This document shows, one piece after another, positions 10,068 to 19,355 of a DNA stretch of 64,000 nt. The stretch lies in assembly GCA_036873135.1 (NCBI GenBank), contig JAPTYO010000007.1, positions 56,902,383 through 56,966,382 of the forward strand, written 5' to 3'. Position 1 is the stretch's first letter. Each line of letters opens with the position of its first letter. Position numbers and translations under genes: made by a program. A model generated the notes under the pieces. It saw only the letters and a list, made by a program, of their open reading frames with translations. It had not been told where the DNA came from and made no database searches. Source of the stretch: Clarkia xantiana subsp. parviflora. Its lineage: Eukaryota; Streptophyta; Magnoliopsida; Myrtales; Onagraceae.

Positions 10068-12645
10068 ATGGGTGCCAAAAAGAAAGCAATAATACACCAA
10101 GACGTGGGAAAGATTGTCGACGCCTGTTTCGTAAAAGAAATACGGTTTCAAAAATGGGTTAACAATCCTGTCCTGGTGAAAAATTCCAATGGGAAGTGGA
10201 GAATGTGGGTGGATTTTTGAGATCTCCACAAGGCTAGCCCCAAAGTCTCTTATAAATTGCCATGAATTATTCAACTTGTCGACGCTACATCATGACTCGA
10301 GATCTTAAGCTTTATGGATGCCTATTCTGGTTATAACCAAATACAAATGCATCCCAACGATGAGGCCCACTCCGCTTTCTATGTTGATAGTGACATTTAC
10401 CATTATAAGGTAATGCCCTTCGGACTAATAAACGCGGGGGCTACCTATCAAAGAATGGTTAATAAACTCTTCCAATCTATGCTGGGGAGGAATATGGAGG
10501 CATATGTCGGCGACATGCTGGTCAAAATCAGAAGAGGCCATGATCATGTTCAATATTTAGAAGAAGAATTCGCCTGTATGCGACTACACAAAGTACGATT
10601 GAACCCGACCAAGTGTGCCTTTTGCGTGTAGTCAGGGAAATTCTTTGGTTTCATGGTCAGCCAAAGAGGAATTTACGCCATTCCAGAAAATTTGGCCACA
10701 ATATAAAGGATGTCTTCGCACACCTCTCACAAAGAAGTCTAAATCCTTAATGGGAGATTGGCATTGTTAGGAAGATTCTTAGCACGTTTTGGTAATCGGT
10801 CCCTTCCCTTTTTCAAGGTGTTAAGGGCAAACAAAATGTTTGAATGGAATCCAGAATGCAAAGAAGCCTTCCAACAATTGAAGAAACATGTTCATTCACT
10901 TCCCGCTTTGGCGAAACCACCCCCGCATGACCCACTTTTCCTCTATTTGAGTGTAAGCTCAGCGGCGGTGTGTTCTGTGCTTATCAAGGAGACATGCAAT
11001 ATTCCAATACCACTCTACTATGTTAAAAATATCTTTGGCATAGCCGAGGCAAACTACATGGAGAATGATAAACACATATATGCATTACTGGTGGCGGCGA
11101 GGAAACTGCGACCTTACTTTCATGCTAATGAAATCACAGTTCTCACCAACCAAACCCTGTGGCAGTTCCTGCATAAACAAGACATCTTAGGACGAATAAT
11201 GAAATGGGCGGTAGAATTGAGTAAATTTCAGATACACTTTGAGTCGTGAATGGCTATTAAAAGTCAGGCGCTCGCCGATTTCATAGCTGAGAATACAGCT
11301 GTGCTGGACGCCAAACCAATCATTCTCTCCTAGGAGGAACGTGTAAAGGCGACAACTGAGAGTGTGGCCAACGAAACCTTACCTTGGCTCATATATACAA
11401 ATGGCTCATATATAAAAATGGCTCATCTTAATCCCAGGGATGTCCCTGACAAGTGTTGACGCCACCTAATGGAAAACCACTCTGATACGCGTTGGCGGTA
11501 ACCTTCCGCGCCACTAACTACGAGGCTGAATATGAAGCTTTGCTAAAAGGTCTCCGGATAGCAAAAGGTATGGGAATTACAAACTTAAGGATTTGATGTG
11601 ACTCCGATTTGATTGTTAATAAAACGAAAGAGACATACATCGCCAAGGGAGAGAACCTGAAGAAGTATGCCGAAGAAGTGAAGCGACTCGTCAAAGATAT
11701 GCCTCACTTTAAAATTGAGGTCATCCCTCGGGAAAATAATCAAGAGGCTGATGCTCTTAGAAAATTTGCCTTGGGAGGAGTAATTCCGACGCTCGTACAC
11801 TTCATTGAACGCTCCCTCTACCACCATCGAAATAGGGAAAGATGTTCTCAACATCCTAACTCCCGATTCAGGGATAACTCCTATCCAGACGTACTTAGAA
11901 TGTGGCAACCTTCCGGAAGATTCTTTGTAGGCGACTAAAATCTAGAGATTGGCGCGATGATTTATAATTCTCGATGAATATATCTATAAATGAGGATTCT
12001 CGACGCCTTATCTTTGCTGCATAGCCGCCCCTCAAACGGGAAAAATTATGGAAGATATACATGAAGGAGACGCTGGATGTCACGAAGGAGCCAGAATTCT
12101 AGTCCAAAAATCCTTGCGAGAGGGATTCTATTGACCGACAATGGGAAAAGAGGCGGCGACGCTTGTAGAAACCTGTCCCACCTGCCCAAATTACACCCCA
12201 AAAATAACAAGGCCACTAGCAGAACTCACACCGATGATGAGTGCCTGACCATTTGCACAATGGGGAATACCTCATAGGACTTCTCCCCAAGTCAACAGGC
12301 CAACGAATACATATTATGGTCGCCATTGATTATTTCTCAAAATTGATAGAAGCAAGATCCTTGGCATCAACAACTATGTTCAAAATTATTAAATTCATTC
12401 GCGTACAAATCATATGCCGGTATGGGGTTCCAAAAATCCTCATCAGTGATAACGGCCCCCAATTTTCAAGTGACGGACATCGACTTTTGTGATGATATTC
12501 TCATTAAACATTGCTTTGATTCCGTCCATCGTGCACAAACTAATGGACAAGTATAGGCGGCCAAAAAAATGATCCTCAATGGACTAAAGAAGAGAGTGTC
12601 GACTCTAAAGGGGAACTAGGTAGAAGAGTTAGACCAAGTACTATG
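10068..12645 (+). pseudogene. pol: Gypsy RT-RNase H-integrase, degenerate (A1)
   Basis: Starts MGAKKKAIIHQD, equivalent to MGADKRIAIQQE in G2/G4. RT motifs include FMDAYSGYNQI and MPFGLINAGATYQRM. The catalytic YVDD box reads YVGD at 10503-10514, so a key Asp is lost. RNase H-type sequence (QALADFIAE, then YTNGS) lies near 11265-11410, including a short local duplication (GGCTCATATA). Integrase core pieces (VAIDYFSKLIEA and ISDNGPQFSS) are at about 12316-12475. The sequence stops just after the integrase L-D-Q-V-L equivalent. Many stops; inactive. Confidence 0.9.
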
Positions 12646-13306
12646 TGTTGGGATCAAGTTGACGTGGCCCGCGGCTCCTGGTAGTGGACTTCGAGGATTC
12701 GCCTTTGATTAACTCTTTTAGGTGTCTATCTCGACCTGACCGGGTGCTTAGTGCCTTTTGAGTATTTGGTAGGCGAGAACCTGAAAAGGGGGTGGTCATT
12801 TGCCTCTGATTCCACTCCGAAGCTTAAGTCAGTAATGGAACATTAGATAATACTGTAAAAAGTATATGATATAATTTAATTAAGTAATGGAAGTGTTCCC
12901 CTATTTATAGGGAGAATGTACCGACTTTAAAAAGGCGGCTACCCTCTTGGAAGGGTTTGTGTCTGGAGTCAGTAGAAGCAGGTGACAAGCAGGTCGCCAC
13001 CTCACAATTCCTTAAGAGGAAGGTTTCTTCATGGCGGCTAGAGCAGGTCGCCACCTGTCCCTTCCTTAAGAGGAAGGGTTTTCTTGATAGTACTTGGTTG
13101 CCGACTCGACTCATACCTTAAGAGGGAGAGTCTTTGAGCGGACTTATCGCCATTCTTCGAAATTCGACATCCTTTTATGTTGGTGTCAACCACCCGTCCC
13201 CGCCTTCTCATTCTGAACATGAGTGGTCGACGACTTATCTCTAGGAGCCCCGACTCATACGTTCCCGACTTCCTATTAACTTATCCTTAATAATCATAGT
13301 CCAAAA
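12646..13306 (-). repeat. Family-A LTR (A4 3' LTR)
   Basis: Reads TGTTGGGATCAAG at its left edge, the reverse complement of the family-A LTR end, and stops at TAGTCCAAAA, matching the LTR start with one or two changes. Together with 13307-14640 it forms an inverted copy of 8004-10066. Confidence 0.9.
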
Positions 13307-13723
13307 CTTGCCCCCGAGACTTGAGTCGGCTTCATTATGAAGAAGAGGTCTTAAGTCGAGTATCGTTTCTGAGGTTTTCTGGCTGGATTCATTTGTTTGT
13401 CGGGTTGTAGTCTTGAGCCTTTTGTAACTTCTCAAGTCAAGACTTGGGTCTTTTAGTCGAGGCGTATGTCCATGCTTCTCATTTCTGACTGTTGGGCGAT
13501 TCAAGGGAGCTCAAAGGTCGTTCACATATCTTCAATGGTTATTCTCGCATTTACTGCACCAATGACATGTTTTTGGCAATAGCTTCTTCTGGATGATCTC
13601 AGTTTTTATCTAGTATAAATACTGGAGTTTTACTCTTTGTAATTTCCCACTTATTCCCTTGGTTTTTGCTCTCTTTACCTTGTGTATATCTCAAGTTTTG
13701 AGCTTCAAGAGCAAAGAGTACTC
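13307..13723. other. Region between A4 3' LTR and aORF
   Basis: Inverted counterpart of 8922-9344; no gene. It includes the polypurine-like tract in reverse (TTGCCCCCGAGAC) next to the LTR and the likely aORF leader. Confidence 0.6.
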
Positions 13724-15068
13724 ATGGCTGCCAATTCGCCTTCAGGTATTTGCGATTACCTCTTTGAGCTTTATTTATCAGGTTTTATTAATCTTTGGCG
13801 GTCTTTGTTTCACAACGAGACTTCTTTCAGAATTTATTTAGATGATACTTCGAACTCATCGTCGAGCCACGGTCGGGTCTTCCTCTTCTGCTACTCCATA
13901 TAAGGAGGTTAAAGATGGGGTGACCATCCAAGCTCCGAATGATGTCAAGGTCATTCCTTCTACTGAAGAATTTCCTATAGAGCCTCCGCAAAATAATGGT
14001 AAAGCTGGAATCGCGACCCATCGTTATCCCCTGGGAGTAAGGGTATCTCCTTTTCTGATTCCTCAGTGAAATAAAAAAGGGTCGAGGATTCTTCCTCTTC
14101 ATCATCAAATCAGATATCTCATTCTTCTACCGAGGCTACCTCGTGCGTTGCTCTGGAATACGAAGTCCCGCCTTTGGACTGGGACATGCTTCTAAATGCC
14201 CCTGTTGATCACTCGAAGGGTTGGGATCCTCTAAGTCATTTATAGGGATACCCTCTTAAAGAAGGAAATTTCATCGCCAACCCTGTTTTGGCACTTCATT
14301 TGCTAAATGCTTCAGCCCCACCTCAAGATCGTCGTCTGGGAGTGGAAATTGGTTAAGTGAAAAAGGTCATGCGTCTTTTCCTTTTGAGTCTTGCTGAGGT
14401 TTGTACTGCTTTTCCACCCTTTAATTCTTATGTTCACTCCTTAGGATTTTCTATCTTACTATTCTATTTTGGTAGGCCTCTCGAGATTCTCTCCAATTTT
14501 CTTGATTGATGATCGATCTTCCTAGGAAGTTTCATTCGACTAAAGAGAAGCTTCGGGTTTTTCCAATCAAAGGTGATATAGAAGAGGTTCGGCGCCTTCA
14601 AGAAGAAAATGCCAAGCTGAAAGAAGACTAAGCATAGCTGACCGACACCTCTGCCGACAAGAGGCGAGATTTCCAAAGATATGGCGAGTCTCTTAAATCC
14701 TCATTTTCTCTAGTTGAATAATTTCGTACTCTTTCGGAGAAGATGGGGAAGGAGAACGATACCCTCTTAGCCGAGGGAGTTACTCCTCGAGAGAAGCTTA
14801 AGACTTTGCAAGCCCAGGTGTCGGATTTGAACGGCGTGGCTGCTAAAGCCGTTGATGACTATCAAGGTGATGTCGTTGTGGCCGGCTCCGATTTTCTCTT
14901 TACCTCTCTAACGGATGTTGTGGCGAATTTAAAGGCATATCAGCCTAAATTCCCGTTTTCTCGAGTTTTCTCCTCCAACAATATTTGGACCTTCCTACAA
15001 AGAAGAGTGAGGATCCTGCCAAGTCTACTGCAAAGAAATATGGGAATCCTGCCAAATCTTCTTAGATA
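13724..15068 (+). pseudogene. Antisense aORF of family A (A4 copy), with two intron-like gaps
   Basis: ATG at 13724 (MAANSPS), then GT...AG gap 13746-13830 (85 bp, the same length and place as in A1). The resumed frame reads EFI then TAG where A1 has Lys, a nonsense change. Further on are Ser-rich sequence, LNAPVDHSKG (here followed by an intact Trp codon), LALHLLNAS, and a second GT...AG gap at 14399-14475 (77 bp). After that, a coiled-coil-like part (from about 14743: MGKENDTLLAEG and REKLKTLQAQVSDLNG). Frameshifts and stops are present. Function unknown. Confidence 0.75.
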
Positions 15069-16505
15069 AAAAAGCATCTTTTGTATTTTTGTAATTCAAC
15101 AGTCTGAGCTGGTCTCGCCTCCTGATGCAAATCCGCCCGCGATAACATTAAAGGTTCCCCTTTGAACAGGGGCGGGATAGTTGTGTGGGGGAGAGCGAGA
15201 ACCTCTCCAAGGGTTCTGCTTCGTTTTCTTGGGGCTTTGAAGGGATTTTCAACAAACTTCAACAGCTTGCCCCTTTGGATAAGGGTTTAAATATCTTGTT
15301 TTAAGATCATGCAATCATTTGTGTCGTGCCCCCTAGTGCGGTGATATCGACAATAGTCATTTATTTGGTGACCCATTAATTTTTTTCTTGCCGGTGGCGG
15401 GTTTCTACCCTGAGTTTCTCCATCTCTTGAAGCACTACTAAGATGTTGTGCGTGAGTGGAGTGTACTTTGCTAAGCTGGATTGACATCTCTTTTATGGCC
15501 CTGGCGATTTCTTTGGCGGAAGTTTCCATTTCACTTCTCTTATTCTTCTGAGATTGAGGGGTAGATGGTTCTTCCGTTGTGGCAGGAGCGACATGCTTCC
15601 TGAACTCCGTTGGTTATTTCTCGTGCGATCTTTCCAAGTCGATATATTTTTTGACTTTGGTGGTGAGAGCGTCGATCCTTCGCACTGGCTTCATCACCAT
15701 ACTGTTCTTCAAAGCTTGGCTTTGTGTTGTTAACCCTCTCCAGGAGGTCCTTATGAGCTCGCCATCAGTGGCATTTTCATTCAACTGCTGGAGTATTTTG
15801 TGGTATCTAGTATATTAGACAAGGTTTCGTCGGGACCTTGCTCAATTTTATCTATATAATCCATACTTTTGAGGCGTTGTCTTTGCCTATATGCCCCTCT
15901 ATGAACTTGGCTTTCAGATCTTCCCATGAATCTATCCAGTTGTCGGGAAGGCCGAAGAACCAGGTAGAGGCTTCTTCTTTGAGTATAGTGGGGAAGAGAG
16001 CTTCGTAATGATCCGGCTTCGCCCCTCTTCCTAACATGGAAGAGTTATGGGTGTTGATATGATGGAAAAGATCTCCTTCTCAGGTATAGTCATCGATATT
16101 CCTCACAAAGACTTGCGGGGGAACTCGAGTATCGAGGAGCCTCCTGGAAAATGGATGAGAGGTGTGGTCGCGAACTATTAGCACATTGCTTGCCCCTCTC
16201 CTCTTCTTTTCTAACAGATCATCCACCCGTCCTATGGTGCATAAGACAGGTTTTTTGGCATGGGCGCCGACCATGGGGGCCTTTAGAGCTTTTCTAGCTC
16301 CTGGAAGATTTGTTTCAATGGTCTTTACGCGGGAGGCCACCTCGTCATTTTGAGAGACCTCATGGTCCGGCTCCTTAGTGTTTGGGGCAGTTCTCGCCTG
16401 AGTCTGATTCCAGAAGGCTATGAATGCCGCCATCACTTCTTGTGGGACAGCCGAAGGGACTGCTCTCACTTCTTCTAGGTTTAGTGGTGGCTCAGAGTGA
16501 GGGGG
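15069..16505 (-). pseudogene. gag: Family-A gag, C-terminal part (A4)
   Basis: Gag of the Tat type broken by stops. From N to C: RAVPSAVPQEVMAAFIAFWN (near 16469), the stretch VLIVRDHTSHPFSRRLLDTR, a capsid-like segment (GAKPDHYEALFPTILKEEA and TWFFGLPDNWIDSWEDLKAK, 15852-16037), and a zinc knuckle CRYHRTRGHDTNDC (CX2HX4HX4C, near 15330-15380). Gag packages the genomic RNA. The rest of the gene (25579-25718) is on the far side of G2. Confidence 0.85.
16501..16505. repeat. G2 target-site duplication, left copy (GGGGG)
   Basis: GGGGG at 16501-16505 and 25574-25578 flank the two LTR ends. Removing G2 and one copy restores the gag sequence seen uninterrupted near 27150-27190 in A2. Confidence 0.92.
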
Positions 16506-17286
16506 TGTTGGATCACGGGCGAAGCTCCGTTACGTCCTTGACGGAAAGCTTGGACTCCTGGGCTCCACGTAATCCTGCAAAAAGGGATGACCTGGGTGAT
16601 GACCCAGAATCCCTCTCCGATGCTTAAATGAGTATATGATCAATGGGGTGGCAGCAGTAATCTAAGTGCGTATTAGACGAGGGTTTTCTGAGGTAACTTC
16701 ATCCTTTATATAGGAGGGGTAGTTACTCAGTTACCTGTGACCGTGATTGGCCGTTTTGCCCATGATTCCGTGTATCTCGCCACGATTCCGTATATATCGT
16801 TAGGGATTCCGTAGATTTCGCCCCACGCTCCGCGTATCTTACCCATACTCCGCGTATCTCGGGCACGCCCTGCGTATCTCGGGGGACTTATCTATATCTT
16901 TAACTGTCTCCCACTACTCTATCTAGTAGGCGGGTTTCTCAGTCTTTATCCTCTGATCACAAGTCTCGACTCCTGTCAGGGACTCCAGAGTTATCTCATT
17001 CTAGGTCACCATCCAGGACCCTTTGTCTCACAAGACAGGTCCAGCCTCTGCGGGGCTTTTATCATCGGGGCCTTTACTAAGGCATATCGGGGCCTTTACT
17101 AAGGCATATCAGGGCCTACTCGGAGGCTTCTTGTCGGGAGCATTCAGCTCATATATCGGGACCGCTAAAGTCGGGACCCTTCGTACTGGGCTTTTTTGGG
17201 GCTTCCCGGCCTTTCACGAGGCCCACTGGACCTACTCGCCGTCCATTGGCTGTTAACGGGGCTAACGATCACATCGGAACCCATCA
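16506..17286 (-). repeat. G2 3' LTR (781 bp)
   Basis: TGTTGGATCAC ... CCCATCA on the plus strand. U3/R contains short direct repeats of a GCGTATCTCGGGCACG-like unit (about 16770-16885). Bordered on its right by TTTGCCCCCAAGAC, the reverse complement of a G-rich polypurine-like tract. Confidence 0.95.
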
Positions 17287-17854
17287 TTTGCCCCCAAGAC
17301 ATGGGGGACTTTTAGTTCGTCGTGTCTTCCAGTTCCAGACTTTCCGACCTGGCTGTCGGAGGCTTTTGTCTTCATACCTCCCGGTACCGCCGTCGGGGGC
17401 TTTTATTTTTTACGTTTCTTGATACCTCAGTCAGAGGCTTTTACCTTGCGCGTGGTTGACATATGACAGCGTCTCTCACTCATGATTACTTCGGGCCCAC
17501 TGGGCTTTGTGGGCAGTTGCCAAATCCGAGGAAACCCCTCGGTTACTGTAGCATTAAATGCTAGGGATTATGAAACGACGCTTGAATCAGCGTGACTGTT
17601 GCTTTCTGAAAAAGCACTCATTACGTCACCAACGTCTTTTCCGTACCGTCCCTCAGTGTTCGACGGTCAAGATTAAATCGCTTCGTCTTCAACGGTCCAG
17701 ATCAAGTCCGTCCAGTTTGTCCTTTTGCTTATAAAAGCTAAAACCCTGGTACTATTTTCCTTCACTGTCTCCATTTCTGGAAGTGCATCCATTTTCGAAC
17801 TCTAAGTTTTTTCTCCCCGTGTCTTTTGCTCTTCAAGTGATTCAAGACTTTACC

Positions 17855-18262
17855 ATGTCTGGTAAGGTTTTCTTCTCTATTGTTCGCCTTCATCTTTACT
17901 TAGCTTGATTGTAGTTTTCCGAATAAACCTAACATCCCTTTCAATGGCTGATTTCAGACAGTGGATCTGGTTTCGAGGGAAGGAAGCCTTTCAACTTCGA
18001 CTATGTTCTGAACGAAATTTTCAGCACTGCTTATGATGCAGCTCTCCGGGAAGGATGTATCATTTCCACCAAAGAAGCCGATGCTCAAGGCCGGAAATGC
18101 ATACCACAAGTTCAGAGTGAAGAGGAGCTACTTCTTCATCGGAAACTCCTCGATCCCATGATTCCGATAGCCATTCCTCCAACGGCTGACCCTGTGGAGC
18201 CTTCTGCCACCAACTTCGTGGACCCGACTCCTGTTGATGTCGCCAATAAGGACCAAGCTTAA
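17855..18262 (+). CDS. Shortened antisense aORF of G2 (103 aa if spliced)
   Basis: ATG TCT G at 17855-17861, intron-like GTAAGG...TTTCAG at 17862-17957, then an open frame to TAA 18260-18262. If spliced it gives 103 residues. The first 40 or so (MSDSGSGFEGRKPFNFDY, then NEIFSTAYDAALREGC) match the G3 aORF start, and the end (ADPVEPSATNFVD, NKDQA) matches the G3 aORF end. Between them two deletions join a piece read in another frame, yet no stop results. It lacks the central domain and coiled coil. Function and expression unknown. Confidence 0.6.
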
Positions 18263-18483
18263 TGCTCTATATTTTTAGTCCTTGTAGTTTTTCTCCTTGT
18301 CTTCTTTATCCTTTGTATCGGACCCCTCTGGCCTTCGAGCCTTTATATAAGCAGTTTCTTTTCATCTGTTCTGGCCTCGATACTCGTTTGCACTTATCTA
18401 AAGCGGCTTTAAATTCGTTACTCAGAACGTTCCGATGCACCATTTAAGATGACTTCATACGTCCTTCCGACGCTTTGCTCGAG

Positions 18484-18741
18484 ATTTTACCACTTAAGGT
18501 TTCTTATCCAATCGGGACTTTACCATTTAAGGTTTCTCGTCCAATCGGGACTTCACCACTTAAGGTTTCTCGTCCAATGGGGACTTTACCACTTAAGGTT
18601 TCTCGTCTTATGGGGACTTTACCACTTAAGGTTTCTCGTCCTATCGGGACTTCACCACTTAAGGTTTCTCGTCCTATCGGGACTTCACCACTTAAGGTTT
18701 CTCGTCCTATCGGGACTTCACCACTTAAGGTTTCTCGTCCC
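18484..18741. repeat. 33-bp tandem repeat, about 8 copies (G2 3' region)
   Basis: Unit ACCACTTAAGGTTTCTCGTC plus 13 bases (CTATCGGGACTTC), total 33 bp. Because 33 is a multiple of three, long open frames appear in several frames on both strands; these are artefacts of the repeat. The same array is in G4 at 46549-46842. Confidence 0.9.
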
Positions 18742-18839
18742 TGGCTTTCAAGGCCATTTTTCACACCTTTTAAGATGATTTTTCACACCCCTTGGGGCTT
18801 TTACCGCGCCAAATCAGACGACTTTAATCGTACCCTTTA

Positions 18840-19220
18840 AGGGCTTTTATCGCGTCTTTGTCAGACGACTTTCACGGACCCGTTAAGGCTTTTTCGTACC
18901 TGTTAAGGATTTTGGCCGCATCATATAGACGACTTACGTGGACCTGTTAAGGCTTTTTCATACCCGTTAAGGCTTTTGGCCGCATCATATAGACGACTTA
19001 CGCGGACCCATTAGGGCCTTTTCGTACCTAGGCTTTTGGTTGCATCATATAGACGACTTACACATACCCCGTAGGGCTTTTGTCCGTACCTGTTAAGGCT
19101 TTTGGCCGCATCATATAGACGACTTGCACATACCTCGTAAGGCTTTTTATCGTACCTCGGAAGGCTTTTTGTCGTACCTCGGAAGGCTTTTTGTCGTACC
19201 TCGGAAGGCTTTTTGTCGCG
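18840..19220. repeat. About 64-bp and 22-bp tandem repeats (G2 3' region)
   Basis: Four copies of GCATCATATAGACGACTT near 18918, 18981, 19041 and 19108, each followed by a GTTAAGGCTTTT-type block, then four copies of a shorter GTACCTCGGAAGGCTTTTT unit (about 19153-19217). The counterpart is at 46915-47200 in G4. Confidence 0.85.
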
Positions 19221-19355
19221 CCCTTCAGGACGTCTTACTAACAATTAGAATAAATCTAAAATAATTTGATCGGAAGTAACTTCTTTTATTGATAACTCAA
19301 AGCTTTGCTTACATCAGATTGATAGATAACTTGCGCCATTCGCGGCGAATTAATA

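Larger units (their letters stand above)
8004..12645 (+). mobile_element. Family-A Ty3/gypsy element A1 (aORF, LTR) fused to pol remains
   Basis: Reading the plus strand: the antisense aORF (8004-8921), an untranslated stretch, a full LTR (9345-10066), then RT/RNase H/integrase beginning one base after the LTR with no primer site or gag. The LTR ends and the aORF match A4 in inverted orientation. The LTR-to-RT join implies deletion of the leader, gag and protease. The right side stops within integrase at 12645, where A4 begins. Confidence 0.85.

Noticed and set aside
18449..18840. Long ORFs on both strands in 18449-18840, and again in 46609-46794
   Set aside because: They come from a 33-bp repeat with length divisible by three and no stop in the unit; not evidence of a gene by itself.
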